Below, in pieces: positions 39,592 through 48,163 of a stretch of DNA of 64,000 bases. The notes under the pieces were generated by a model that was not told the DNA's origin, did not search any database, and was given only the letters and a program-made list of their open reading frames with translations. A program made the position numbers and the translations under genes. The DNA comes from Streptomyces sp. NBC_01260 (lineage in GTDB: Bacteria; Actinomycetota; Actinomycetes; Streptomycetales; Streptomycetaceae): assembly GCF_036226405.1 (NCBI RefSeq), contig NZ_CP108464.1, forward strand, positions 2,790,001-2,854,000. The letters run 5' to 3'. How positions within the stretch are numbered: position 1 is the first letter of the stretch; every line of letters starts with the position of its first letter.

Positions 39592-40911
39592 TCAGATGTG
39601 GCCTTCCTCCAGCATTTCGGTCACCAGCGCGGCGATGGGGGAGCGCTCGGACCGGGTGAGCGTGATGTGCGCGAAGAGCGGATGGCCCTTCAGCTTCTCG
39701 ACCACGGCGACCACTCCGTCGTACCGGCCGACCCGGAGGTTGTCCCGCTGGGCCACGTCATGCGTGAGCACCACCCGGGAATTCGCCCCGATCCGGGACA
39801 ACACGGTCAGCAGGACGTTCCGTTCGAGCGACTGGGCCTCGTCGACGATCACGAAGGCGTCGTGGAGCGACCGGCCCCGGATGTGGGTGAGCGGCAGCAC
39901 CTCCAGCATCCCGCGCCCCAGGACCTCCTCGATGACCTCGCGCCCGGCGACCGCCGAGAGCGTGTCGAAGACGGCCTGCGCCCAGGGGCCCATCTTCTCG
40001 GCCTCGGAACCGGGCAGATAGCCGAGATCCTGCCCGCCGACCGCGTACAGCGGCCGGAAGACCATCACCTTCTTGTGCTGCCCCCGCTCCAGCACGGCCT
40101 CCAGACCGGCGCAGAGCGCCAGTGCGGATTTACCGGTGCCGGCCCGGCCGCCGAGCGAGACGATGCCGACGTCCTGGTCCAGCAGCAGATCCAGGGCGAT
40201 GCGCTGCTCGGCGCTGCGTCCGTGGATACCGAAGGCCTCCCGGTCGCCGCGGACGAGCCGGACATCGCCCTCCGGCGTCACCCGGCCGAGCGCCTTGCCG
40301 CGCTCGGACTGGAGGACCAGACCGGTGTGCACGGGCAGATCGGCGGCCTCGGGGACGTACAGCGTCTCCTCTCCGAAGAGCAGGTCCACCTGTTCGGCGG
40401 AGAGCGGCAGTTCGCCCATCCCCATCCAGCCCGAATCGGTGATGGCGAGTTCGGCGCGGTACTCCTCGGCGAGGAGGCCGACCGATGACGCCTTGATGCG
40501 CAGCGGCAGGTCCTTGGAGACGACCGTGACGTCGTACCCCTCGGCCTGGAGATTGCGCGCGACCGCGAGAATCCGTGAGTCGTTGTCCCCCAACCGGTAG
40601 CCGGCGGGCAGTACGCCGGGATCGGAATGGTTGAGTTCGACGCGCAGCGTCCCGCCCAGATCCCCGAGCGGGATCGGGGCATCCAGCCGGCCGTACCGGA
40701 CCCGGAAGTCGTCCAGCAGGCGCAGGGCCTGCCGGGCGAAGTACCCGAGCTCCGGATGGTGCCGTTTGGCCTCCAGTTCCGTGACCACGACGATCGGGAG
40801 CACGACTTCGTGCTCGTCGAACCGGGACATGGCGTTCGGATCGGCCAGCAGGACGCTGGTGTCGAGAACATAGGTGCGCCTGTCGGGCATGCGGCGCTTT
40901 GTGCTGGTCAC
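39592..40911 (-). CDS. PIN-PhoH fusion ATPase
   Basis: 439 residues from GTG 40911; ATG 40890 is possible. The N-terminal PIN ribonuclease domain ([19 protein letters not shown], then [12 protein letters not shown]) has the acidic residues of the metal site. The PhoH domain has Walker [13 protein letters not shown] and Walker [11 protein letters not shown], with [19 protein letters not shown]. This PhoH2/YlaK architecture couples RNA unwinding to cleavage. Conserved single-copy gene in Streptomyces. Confidence 0.93.
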   Translation of the reverse strand: MTSTKRRMPDRRTYVLDTSVLLADPNAMSRFDEHEVVLPIVVVTELEAKRHHPELGYFARQALRLLDDFRVRYGRLDAPIPLGDLGGTLRVELNHSDPGVLPAGYRLGDNDSRILAVARNLQAEGYDVTVVSKDLPLRIKASSVGLLAEEYRAELAITDSGWMGMGELPLSAEQVDLLFGEETLYVPEAADLPVHTGLVLQSERGKALGRVTPEGDVRLVRGDREAFGIHGRSAEQRIALDLLLDQDVGIVSLGGRAGTGKSALALCAGLEAVLERGQHKKVMVFRPLYAVGGQDLGYLPGSEAEKMGPWAQAVFDTLSAVAGREVIEEVLGRGMLEVLPLTHIRGRSLHDAFVIVDEAQSLERNVLLTVLSRIGANSRVVLTHDVAQRDNLRVGRYDGVVAVVEKLKGHPLFAHITLTRSERSPIAALVTEMLEEGHI

Positions 40912-41190
40912 CACGGAAGGACGTACCCCCTCGGACGAGGTTGGGGTGCGACGACGTCGCGGAGCATCCCAAAGGGAGAGGACGGACCGGGCTTCGGCCA
41001 CCTTGCACGGGCCGAGCGCCGGCCCTCGACGTCAGCCGCACTGTATGTACGGTCCTTCGTGTGCAAAGGGCCTCCCGGGCGAGCGGACTCCATGCCGCTC
41101 ACTTGGTGACGACATCCGCCTGGTTTCTGACCGGACGTCGACCTGTCAGGGGTATTCCCTCGAACACGCGAAGCCATGCCGCCCGAGCCG

Positions 41191-41214
41191 CTCAAGCCCG
41201 TCCGGCATTGAGGA
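41191..41214. repeat. Dispersed intergenic repeat (CTCAAGCCCGTCCGG type)
   Basis: CTCAAGCCCGTCCGGCATTG, followed by AGGA, is an inverted-repeat sequence of the kind scattered between genes in Streptomyces chromosomes. Recognised by memory of its consensus. Confidence 0.55.
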
Positions 41215-41313
41215 CGCAACCGGTAGGACAGTGGGCGGCGGCCCGTCGGGCGGGTTCGGGCACACCACCCGAACGGCCCCTTCCCCGGCCGCAGGGCGGG
41301 CCTGAAAAGGACG

Positions 41314-41342
41314 CGGCCCGCCCGGACACGCGGGGCGGGCCG
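41314..41342. terminator. 10-bp hairpin downstream of uppS
   Basis: CGGCCCGCCC and GGGCGGGCCG over a 9-nt loop, 46 nt beyond the uppS stop on the minus strand. Confidence 0.7.
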
Positions 41343-41387
41343 GAGAGGCCGGGCCCGGACACGCCGGGCGGTCCGGAAGGGCTGTCG

Positions 41388-42149
41388 TCAGCCGCCGTAG
41401 CGGCGGTGGCGGGCCGCGTAGTCACGCAGGGCCCGCAGGAAGTCGACCCGGCGGAAGGCCGGCCAGAAGACCTCGCAGAAGTAGTACTCGGAGTGCGCGC
41501 TCTGCCAGAGCATGAAGCCCGACAGGCGCTGCTCCCCGCTGGTCCGGATCACCAGGTCCGGGTCGGGCTGGCCCCGGGTGTAGAGGTGCTCGGAGATCAG
41601 GTCGGTGGAGACGATCTCCGCCAGGTCCTCGAAGGACGTGCCCTTCGAGGAGTGGTCGAGCAGCAGGGACCGCACCGCGTCGGCGATCTCCTGGCGGCCG
41701 CCGTAGCCGACGGCGACGTTGACCAGTATTCCGTCGACCCCGACCGTGTCCTGCTCGGCCTCCTTGAGGACCGTCTGGGTGTGCGCGGGCAGCAGGTCGA
41801 GCGTGCCGACGTGGTGGACCCGCCACCGGCCGTCCGCGACGAGGTCGCGCACGGTGTTCTCGATGATGCCGAGGAGCGGGATGAGCTCCGACTCGGGCCG
41901 GTCGAAGTTGTCCGTGGACAGCATCCAGAGGGTGACGACTTCGACGTCGGTCTCGCTGCACCAGCCGAGGAGTTCCTTGATCTTGTCCGCACCCGCTTGG
42001 TGCCCCTCCGCGGCGGTGCCGCCGGACGCCTTCGCCCAGCGCCGGTTCCCGTCGAGGATGACACCGATGTGCTTGGGCACCTGGGCGTGATCGAGGCGGG
42101 CCTCCACCCGGCGGGCGTAGAGCCCGTACACCAGGTCGCGCAAGTTCAC
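41388..42149 (-). CDS. uppS: cis-prenyl (isoprenyl) diphosphate synthase
   Basis: 253 residues from GTG 42149 (GAGAGG upstream); a GTG three codons earlier is possible. It elongates farnesyl or geranyl diphosphate with IPP in cis to make the undecaprenyl/decaprenyl carrier for the cell wall. D33 in HIGVILDGNRRWAK is the catalytic Mg site. FDRPESEL, NVAVGYGGRQEI and the C-terminal RTSGEQRLSGFMLWQSAHSE are the family signatures. Together with ispH and the penicillin-binding protein, it marks the cell-wall precursor supply in this window. Divergent from the aldo/keto reductase. Confidence 0.95.
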   Translation of the reverse strand: MNLRDLVYGLYARRVEARLDHAQVPKHIGVILDGNRRWAKASGGTAAEGHQAGADKIKELLGWCSETDVEVVTLWMLSTDNFDRPESELIPLLGIIENTVRDLVADGRWRVHHVGTLDLLPAHTQTVLKEAEQDTVGVDGILVNVAVGYGGRQEIADAVRSLLLDHSSKGTSFEDLAEIVSTDLISEHLYTRGQPDPDLVIRTSGEQRLSGFMLWQSAHSEYYFCEVFWPAFRRVDFLRALRDYAARHRRYGG

Positions 42150-42339
42150 TGAGTCCACCTCTCGGTTCCGTGCGGGCCCGCCCGCCGCCTCGCCCGGGGC
42201 TGACCCCCTGGGGATCGTCGCACCGGTAGAGGGCCGATCGCCCCGCCGTGCCGTGGCAGTCCCGAAGCCGCCACATTACTGCGCAGGCGCCGCACCGGCC
42301 CAACCCGGCCTGTCACAAGTCCGTGATAAAGAGGGAAAC

Positions 42340-43380
42340 GTGACTGAATCCTCTTCCTCTTATCTGGCCGCAGGGTCGCGCTACGACTCCATGGAGTACC
42401 GGCGCACCGGCCGCAGCGGCCTCAAGCTCCCGGCCGTCTCCCTCGGCCTCTGGCACAACTTCGGCGACGACCGCGCGCTCGACTCGCAGCGCGCCATCCT
42501 GCGCCGCGCCTTCGACCTCGGCGTGACGCATTTCGACCTGGCCAACAACTACGGCCCGCCGCCCGGCTCCGCCGAGCTCAACTTCGGGAAGCTCTTCCGG
42601 CAGGACTTCGCCCCGTACCGAGACGAGCTGGTGATCTCCACCAAGGCCGGGTACGACATGCACCCCGGTCCCTACGGCGAGTGGGGCTCGCGCAAGTACC
42701 TGCTGTCGTCGCTCGACGCCTCCCTCAAGCGGATGGGCCTCGACCACGTCGACATCTTCTACTCGCACCGCTTCGACCCGGACACCCCGCTGGAGGAGAC
42801 GATGGGGGCCCTGGCCTCCGCCGTGCGGCAGGGCAAGGCGCTGTACGTCGGGGTGTCCTCGTACAACTCCGAGCAGACCGCCGAGGCGGCCCGGCTGCTC
42901 AAGGAGATGGGGGTGCCGGCCCTGATCCACCAGCCGTCCTACTCGATGATCAACCGCTGGACCGAGGACGACGGCCTGCTGGACACGCTGGAGGCGGCCG
43001 GCATGGGCTGCATCTCCTTCGTGCCGCTCGCCCAGGGGCTGCTGACCAATAAGTACCTGAAGGGCATTCCGGCGGGTTCGCGCGCCACCCAGGGCAAGTC
43101 CCTCAACCCGGACCTGCTCTCGGACGAGGTGGTGCGCCGGCTCAACGGGCTGAACGACATCGCGCACCGGCGTGGCCAGTCGCTGGCCCAGCTGGCCCTC
43201 AACTGGGCGCTGCGCGACAGCCGTATGACGTCGGCCCTGATCGGCGCGTCGAGTGTGGAGCAGCTGGAGGAGAACGTCGCGGCGCTGGCCGGTCCGGCGC
43301 TGTCCGCAGGGGAGCTGAAGGAGATCGACACCTTCGCCGTGGACACCGCGGGAACCAATATCTGGGCCGGACGGGCCTGA
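42340..43380 (+). CDS. Aldo/keto reductase (YghZ-like)
   Basis: 346 residues from GTG 42340, with GAGGG upstream; ATG 42391 is possible. MEYRRTGRSGLKLPAVSLGL, then FDLANNYGPPPGSAELNFGK with the catalytic Asp-x4-Tyr, DELVISTKAGY with the Lys, and VDIFYSHRFDPDTPLEET with the His are the family residues. It resembles E. coli YghZ, a L-glyceraldehyde-3-phosphate reductase of the AKR14 type, and uses NADPH. The substrate in this organism is unknown. Confidence 0.92.
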   Translation: MTESSSSYLAAGSRYDSMEYRRTGRSGLKLPAVSLGLWHNFGDDRALDSQRAILRRAFDLGVTHFDLANNYGPPPGSAELNFGKLFRQDFAPYRDELVISTKAGYDMHPGPYGEWGSRKYLLSSLDASLKRMGLDHVDIFYSHRFDPDTPLEETMGALASAVRQGKALYVGVSSYNSEQTAEAARLLKEMGVPALIHQPSYSMINRWTEDDGLLDTLEAAGMGCISFVPLAQGLLTNKYLKGIPAGSRATQGKSLNPDLLSDEVVRRLNGLNDIAHRRGQSLAQLALNWALRDSRMTSALIGASSVEQLEENVAALAGPALSAGELKEIDTFAVDTAGTNIWAGRA

Positions 43381-43719
43381 CGGGCCTCACCTCGGCGGGT
43401 GCCGCGCCCCCGTTCGCGCCGGGGCACAAAAAAAACGGGCCGGTCCGTGGGGGGGGGTTACGGACCGGCCCGAGGGGGGGTTTCCACCATAACCCTTCGT
43501 AAGTGATGCTGCGTGCATCGCCGCCGAATAATTACTCTCCGGATGTGCGGGACTCCGTTGTGAGCACGGAATCCGGGGCTCCGCAGCCCTTGGACCTGCA
43601 CGGACGCCCGGGGGTGTCGCCTTGACGCCGAAAGCGTCCACGAGACGTGCACAGGACGTGCACATTCCGGCTGCGGGCGGCCGCCGGCGGGGTCCGCACC
43701 CCCCGGCCGCCGCCTGCCG
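43381..43719. other. 339-bp gap with terminator and direct repeats
   Basis: Holds the terminator at 43436-43472, a 9-bp direct repeat GACGTGCAC at 43643 and 43656, and a possible GGCCGCCGGCGGGG/CCCCCCGGCCGCC hairpin at 43680-43715. AT-rich pieces near 43490-43540 stand out against the local GC. No gene. Confidence 0.55.
43436..43472 (-). terminator. Strong intrinsic terminator (minus strand)
   Basis: A 13-bp perfect stem with an 11-nt G-run loop. On the plus strand it is preceded by eight A, which becomes a U-tract after the hairpin on the minus strand, an unusually classical intrinsic terminator for this genome. It would stop transcription coming from the 43720 gene and protect the aldo/keto reductase. 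Confidence 0.85.
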
Positions 43720-44178
43720 TCAGGTCGCCGACGCCGCGCCCCGGTGGCCCCGGGTGAACCTGATTCCCACGGTGTCGCCGCCGATGACCACGAAACGGCC
43801 GCCCTCGCAGCGGATGACGGCCTCGTGGACCTCACCCCGCTCGTCCCGGCGCTCCTCGGTGCTCAGCACCGTCCAGCCGCCCTCGGGCGGCTGCGGCAGA
43901 TTCGCCATCGTGGCGAACTCCCACTGCGCGGCCGGTACGCACCAGTCGGGCAGACGCGGCCAGGTACCGGCGCCCACGTGCAGGGTGCCGTCGGAGGCAC
44001 AGGTGAGAAGCACCGACTGACTGTCGGACAGCAGGAATTCAACGGCCTCCGGCTCGCCCATCCGCCCCTCGGGGCGGTAGAAAACGCCGAGGACGCCCAC
44101 GATCCGTGCGCCTCTGAGCCATTCGGAGTTCCCCTGCCGCGGGCTGCGCGTGGCTTCCTCGTCGCTGCCGACCCTCAT
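43720..44178 (-). CDS. Hypothetical protein, immunity-like (resembles the 48160 protein)
   Basis: 152 residues from ATG 44178, with GGAAGGAG upstream. The N-terminus WLRGARIVGVLGVFYRPEG shares L-R-G-x-R-x4-VLGVF-x2-P-x-G with the putative immunity protein at 48160-48576. The remainder is beta-rich with little else in common. No signal peptide or membrane helix. It may be an orphan immunity or regulatory protein of the toxin cluster downstream. Not recognised as a named family. Confidence 0.65.
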   Translation of the reverse strand: MRVGSDEEATRSPRQGNSEWLRGARIVGVLGVFYRPEGRMGEPEAVEFLLSDSQSVLLTCASDGTLHVGAGTWPRLPDWCVPAAQWEFATMANLPQPPEGGWTVLSTEERRDERGEVHEAVIRCEGGRFVVIGGDTVGIRFTRGHRGAASAT

Positions 44179-44247
44179 GGCCTGCTCCTTCCCCGTGCGC
44201 TCAGCGACCAGAGTGCCATTCTTCGGGCGCGGGAAGGGCATACGGCC

Positions 44248-45060
44248 TCAGACCGGCCGCCCCGGTTTGCGGGCCTCGATCAGAAAGCGGGTGGTGTGTG
44301 CGACGAACGGCCCCTCGTCCTCGATCTGCTGGTGCAGCGCGGCGAGTTGCGGCCGGTACCGCTCGACGGTGAAGCCCGGCACCATCCAGATCACCTTGCG
44401 CAGGAAGTAGACGACGGCGCCGATGTCGAAGAACTCGGTACGCAGTCGCTCGGGCCTCAGGCCGACGACTTCGAGACCGGCCGCCTCGGCCGCCGCGCGC
44501 GCCTGTTCCGGGTCGCGTCCGCCACGTACCTCCGGCGGCTGCGGGCCGAGGAAGTACTCGACGAGTTCGAAGACGCTGGCGGGGCCGACCTGCTGCGAGA
44601 AGTACGTGCCGCCGGGCACCAGGACCCGGGCGATCTCGTCCCACCAGGTGGTCACCGGATGCCGGCTGACGACGAGGTCGAAGGCCGCGTCGCCGAACGG
44701 CAGCGGCGGCTCGTCCGCGTCCGCGACGACGGCCGCGCCGAGCGGGTGCAGCAGGGCGGTGGCGCGGGCGATGTTCGGCGGCCAGGACTCGGTGGCGACG
44801 GTCAGCGGCGGCAGCTTCGGCGCGGAGGCGAGCACCTCGCCCCCGCCGGTCTGGATGTCGAGCGCGGCGCTCGCCCGGCCCAGCCGCTCCCCCATGGCGC
44901 GGGCGTACCCCCAGGAGGGCCGTTCCTCGGTGGCCCGGCCGTCGAGCCAGGAGAAGTCCCAGCCGGCCACGGAGACGGTGTCCGCCTCGGTGACCAGGGC
45001 ATCGAACCGGGCACGCCGGGCCGCCTCTGCCGCTTGCGTGTCTTCGGGTGTTCCGGGCAT
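44248..45060 (-). CDS. SAM-dependent methyltransferase, class I
   Basis: 270 residues. ALDIQTGGGEVLA is the SAM-binding motif I, VVADADEPPLPFGDAAFDLV motif II-III and RVLVPGGTYFSQQVGP motif IV-V. WPPNIARATALLHPLGAAVV supports the Rossmann fold. Several Streptomyces homologues of this length are annotated as rRNA or small-molecule methyltransferases; the substrate is unknown. It sits between the immunity-like gene and the prepilin peptidase on the same strand. Confidence 0.88.
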   Translation of the reverse strand: MPGTPEDTQAAEAARRARFDALVTEADTVSVAGWDFSWLDGRATEERPSWGYARAMGERLGRASAALDIQTGGGEVLASAPKLPPLTVATESWPPNIARATALLHPLGAAVVADADEPPLPFGDAAFDLVVSRHPVTTWWDEIARVLVPGGTYFSQQVGPASVFELVEYFLGPQPPEVRGGRDPEQARAAAEAAGLEVVGLRPERLRTEFFDIGAVVYFLRKVIWMVPGFTVERYRPQLAALHQQIEDEGPFVAHTTRFLIEARKPGRPV

Positions 45061-45167
45061 ACGGAAATGGTCTCAGCCGGGCACCGCCGCGCGCGAGCGT
45101 AATAGGGCGAGGCAGGGCGGGGGCGGAAGACGGACGGGGACGGGCTCAGAGGCCGCCCGACAGCCTC

Positions 45168-46061
45168 TCAGGCGGCCAGGCCGCCGAAGAGGATTCCCAG
45201 CAGTGCACCGGCGATCATGAACGGGCCGAAGGGGATGCCCGTCTTGCGCCCGGCGCGGCGCATGATCATCAGCGCGAGACCGTACGCCGCACCGAACAGG
45301 AACCCGGCGAAGCCCCCGGCGAACACGACGGCCCAGCCGTACCAGCCGAGTGCCACGCCCAGCGAGAGCGCGAGCTTGACGTCGCCGAAGCCCATTCCGT
45401 TGGGGTTGATGAGGAAGAGCAGGAAGTAGAAGGCGCCGAGCGCGACGCCGCCGAGCAGGGCGGACAGCCAGGAGCCGCCGTGTTCCGGCAGCAGTACGGC
45501 AATGCCCAGGAGGACGGCGGCGGCTCCCGCGGCCGGCAGCGTCAGCTCGTCCGGCAGCCGGTGGACGCGGCGGTCGATGGCCGCGAGGAGCACGGCGACG
45601 GGGGCGAGCAGCAGCCACACGGCGAGTTCGGGGCGGGCCCCGGTGGTCGCGGCGACGGCGGCGCAGCCGAGGGCGGAGACGACGGGGACGAGGAGGGAGG
45701 GCGCGTAGCGCGGGCCGCCCCGGTACGGCGTCGGGGCGACTGCGGCCGAGTCCGTGCCGCTGTCCGCGCCCGTACCGATATCGGTGCCGGTGTCCGTGTT
45801 TGTCTCGACATCCGGGCCCGGCCGGGCGACTCCCGACCCGGTGGCCGTGTGCACGGCGACGGCCGCCCCCACCTCCGCGCAGGTAGTACAGCGCGTGGAG
45901 CCGAGCCAGCCGCGGCCCGGCCCGGTGAGGGCGTGGCCGGCTGGGCAGGCGTCCCGCCATGCGTCCTCGGGTTCGACGGAGAACCGGTAGGCAGCGCGCG
46001 GAACCAGCAGTCCGGTCGCGGCACCCCAGAGGGCGGCGACCCCTATCAGCATGGCGTACAC
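45168..46061 (-). CDS. Type IV prepilin peptidase (A24 family)
   Basis: 297 residues from GTG 46061. The catalytic Asp residues are D163 (AAIDRRVHRLPDE) and D227 (GMGFGDVKLALS), the hallmark of bacterial prepilin peptidases. A CxxC and an additional Cys (39, 58, 61; ACPAGHAL, STRCTTCAEVG) form the usual metal site. About 7 membrane helices. An unusual Asp/Thr/Gly insert spans about 84-107 (DVETNTDTGTDIGTGADSGT). It would cleave class III signal peptides before the pseudopilin helix, exactly the motif found in the neighbouring toxins. Confidence 0.93.
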   Translation of the reverse strand: MYAMLIGVAALWGAATGLLVPRAAYRFSVEPEDAWRDACPAGHALTGPGRGWLGSTRCTTCAEVGAAVAVHTATGSGVARPGPDVETNTDTGTDIGTGADSGTDSAAVAPTPYRGGPRYAPSLLVPVVSALGCAAVAATTGARPELAVWLLLAPVAVLLAAIDRRVHRLPDELTLPAAGAAAVLLGIAVLLPEHGGSWLSALLGGVALGAFYFLLFLINPNGMGFGDVKLALSLGVALGWYGWAVVFAGGFAGFLFGAAYGLALMIMRRAGRKTGIPFGPFMIAGALLGILFGGLAA

Positions 46062-46096
46062 GTCATCGACCCTAGGTGCCGGACGCACAGCGGTCA

Positions 46097-46112
46097 TGGG
46101 CCCTGGGGCCCA
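46097..46112. repeat. TGGGCC/GGCCCA palindrome between prepilin peptidase and DUF192
   Basis: A 16-bp inverted repeat with a 4-nt spacer. Related GGGCCC-rich elements precede the toxin genes. Confidence 0.45.
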
Positions 46113-46164
46113 CTGCCCGCCGTTACGGGCCCAGAGGCCGTCACGTGGCGCTACCGTCATGGCC

Positions 46165-46548
46165 ATGGCTCGATGGCGCAATGGCACAGGAACGCTGACG
46201 ATCACGGACCCGGAGGGGGAACGGGAGACAGGGATACCGCTGCGGATCGCGGCCTCGTACCGTCACCGCAGCCGTGGGCTGCTCGGACAGGACGGCATCG
46301 ACGGCGCGCTGCTGATCACGCCGTGCGGGAGTGTGCACTCCTTCCGCATGCGGTTCACGATCGATGTGGCCTACCTGGACCGGAAGTTGAACGTGGTGGC
46401 GGTCCACACGATGAAGCCGGGACGGCTGGGCCTCCCCCGGCTCCGGGCCCGGCACGTGATCGAGTCGGAGGCCGGTGCGATGGCGAAGTGGGGGCTGCGG
46501 CCGGGCGTGCGGGTGGGAATCACCCAGAGCGACGGGCCTCTCGGCTGA
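46165..46548 (+). CDS. DUF192 protein
   Basis: 127 residues from ATG 46165 (ATG 46159 is possible). GLLGQDGIDGALLITPCGSV, then HSFRMRFTIDVAYLDRKLNV and a C-terminal RHVIESEAGAMAKWGLRPG, are the DUF192 beta-roll signature. Function unknown in bacteria. It lies divergent from the prepilin peptidase, a pairing I recall from Streptomyces pilus regions. Ends 76 nt before toxin 1. Confidence 0.9.
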   Translation: MARWRNGTGTLTITDPEGERETGIPLRIAASYRHRSRGLLGQDGIDGALLITPCGSVHSFRMRFTIDVAYLDRKLNVVAVHTMKPGRLGLPRLRARHVIESEAGAMAKWGLRPGVRVGITQSDGPLG

Positions 46549-46581
46549 ACGACCGCTGCTGAGACCGGAGATGGGGCCTGA

Positions 46582-46597
46582 GGGCCCAAGACACCCG
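46582..46597 (+). promoter_or_regulatory. Shared 16-bp element upstream of toxin 1
   Basis: GGGCCCAAGACACCCG, matching the element before toxin 2 (53610-53625) at 15 of 16 positions, at 27 nt from the start. Probably part of a common promoter or a regulator site. Confidence 0.65.
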
Positions 46598-46624
46598 GGT
46601 ACCCCGGCGCCTAGTGTCGAAAAC

Positions 46625-48163
46625 ATGTCACAGCTGGGGGACGTCCGTCGGGTACGCCGAGTACATCGCAGGTTTCGGCATGCCGTGCCGCGGACGGATG
46701 TGCGGTTGTTGGGGTTGCGTGGTGGGCGTGGGCGTGGGCGCCGTGGCCGGGGTGGGCGGTGTGACCGGGGTCAGGGTGCGCTGGAGTATCTGGGTCTGGT
46801 CCTGGTGGTCGTGGCGATCGTCGGCGCGTTGGTCGCGACGGGGATCGGCGCTGATCTGTCGGAGAAGATCGGTGTTCAGGTCTGCCGGATCAGTGGCGGT
46901 GGCAACTGTGGCGGTGACGGCAACGCCGACGCGCAGGGCGGTGGTTCGAACAGCCCGGGCAACGGTGACCCGGCCTCCGACAAGAATCCGGACGGTTCGC
47001 AGAAGTCTCCGGCGCAGATCGAGTACGACAAGGCACTGAAGGGCCTTGAGGACGCGAAGAAGGACGAGAAGTCCAACGGTGACAAGGCGCTCGACGCGGC
47101 GAAGGAACTCGCGAAGATCCTCGCCGACGAGCTGGGCATCACCGACGCCCTGGACTGCATCACCAAGGGCGACATGGGTGCCTGCACCGAGACCCTGATC
47201 AACGTCCTGCTCAGCCTGATCGGCGGCGCGGTCGGGAAACTCGGGGCGAAGTACGGGGCGCCCTGGAAGTGGAAGAAAGCCTACAAGCTCATCAAGAGCC
47301 TGAAGAAGCACGGCGGCGACCTCTACGACGGCCTCAAGGGCCTCATCAAGAGCCGCAAGAAGGTCAAGGACGCCGAAAAGGCCCTGGAGAACGCCGGAAA
47401 GAAAGTCGACGGCGAGAAGAAGAGCCCACCCAAGAAGGACGACAAACCCGACGAGAAGAAGCCCGAGAAGCCGAACTGCCCGGTCAAGCACAGCTTCCCG
47501 GCAGGCACCCCGGTCCTCCTGGCCGACGGACGCACCGTGCCCATCGAGGCGGTCCGCCCCGGCGACCTGGTGACCGCAACCGACCCCTCCAGCGGCACGA
47601 CCGCCGCGCGGCGCGTCGAGCGGGCCATCACCACCGAGGACGACAAGGACTTCACCCGGCTGACCTTCCGCACCCTCGGCGGGCCCGCGGTGATCACCGC
47701 GACCGACACCCACCCGTTCTGGATCACCGGGGAGCGGCGCTGGGCCGACGCGGGCGACATCACACCCGGCATGAAGCTGCGCACCCCCGACGGGTCCGTA
47801 CTCGCCGTCGCCGGTGTCTCCCGCTACACCCAGCGCCAGACCACCCACGACCTCACCGTCAGTGGCATCCACACCTACTACGTGGTCGCCGGCGGGACGT
47901 CCGTGCTCGTCCACAACGACGACCCCTGCGGGATGGTGTCCAAGCCGAACGCCTTGTCGCAGAAGACTGGGTACACGGTCAAGCAGATCAAGGAGGCCAT
48001 CCACAAGGTGAAGAACCAGGGTGGCTGGCGCGGCAACGGCGCCAACCGGAATCCGGACATGCTCATCGACCCGAATACCGGCGAGGTCTACCCGCAGATG
48101 CCCGACGGGTCCCCCGGTGACAGCATCGGTAACATCTTCGATCATCTTCCGGAGGAACCGTGA
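46625..48163 (+). CDS. Polymorphic toxin 1: pseudopilin-HINT-toxin protein
   Basis: 512 residues. A basic start, then G49-QGALE54-YLGLVLVVV, a Flp-pilin-like site: Gly, Glu at +5 and a membrane helix (about 55-75). A Gly-rich Cys patch and a charged helical region follow (120-280). The HINT domain runs from C285 (NCPVKHSFPAG) with D361-T-H363-PFW to V-L-V-H430-N431, the autocleavage set. The C-terminal toxin (432-512) holds TVKQIKEAIHKVKNQGGWRG and DMLIDPNTGEVYPQMPDG with GDSIGNIFD, which resembles RNase-like toxin domains (possibly polymorphic toxin type 33, from memory). The first 260 residues after residue 20 are identical to toxin 2. Stop overlaps the immunity start (GTGA). Confidence 0.85.
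   Translation: MSQLGDVRRVRRVHRRFRHAVPRTDVRLLGLRGGRGRGRRGRGGRCDRGQGALEYLGLVLVVVAIVGALVATGIGADLSEKIGVQVCRISGGGNCGGDGNADAQGGGSNSPGNGDPASDKNPDGSQKSPAQIEYDKALKGLEDAKKDEKSNGDKALDAAKELAKILADELGITDALDCITKGDMGACTETLINVLLSLIGGAVGKLGAKYGAPWKWKKAYKLIKSLKKHGGDLYDGLKGLIKSRKKVKDAEKALENAGKKVDGEKKSPPKKDDKPDEKKPEKPNCPVKHSFPAGTPVLLADGRTVPIEAVRPGDLVTATDPSSGTTAARRVERAITTEDDKDFTRLTFRTLGGPAVITATDTHPFWITGERRWADAGDITPGMKLRTPDGSVLAVAGVSRYTQRQTTHDLTVSGIHTYYVVAGGTSVLVHNDDPCGMVSKPNALSQKTGYTVKQIKEAIHKVKNQGGWRGNGANRNPDMLIDPNTGEVYPQMPDGSPGDSIGNIFDHLPEEP
46685..47466 (+). repeat. 782-bp inverted repeat, copy 1
   Basis: Matches 52748-53529 on the other strand with equal length and only two base differences, near 46740 and 47285, both silent. 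Covers toxin 1 from residue 21 to just before the HINT domain. Verified by eye across the whole block. Confidence 0.97.

Larger units (their letters stand above)
40912..41387. other. 476-bp gap between PIN-PhoH and uppS
   Basis: Holds the PhoH promoter side, a Streptomyces-type dispersed repeat at 41191-41214, a GTTCGGG/CCCGAAC small hairpin near 41256-41276 and the uppS terminator at 41314-41342. No convincing gene. Confidence 0.6.

Noticed and set aside
46475..46624. Longer toxin 1 starting at 46475
   Set aside because: It would overlap the DUF192 gene and its translation is low-complexity. ATG 46625 fits the shared upstream element and matches the start of toxin 2.
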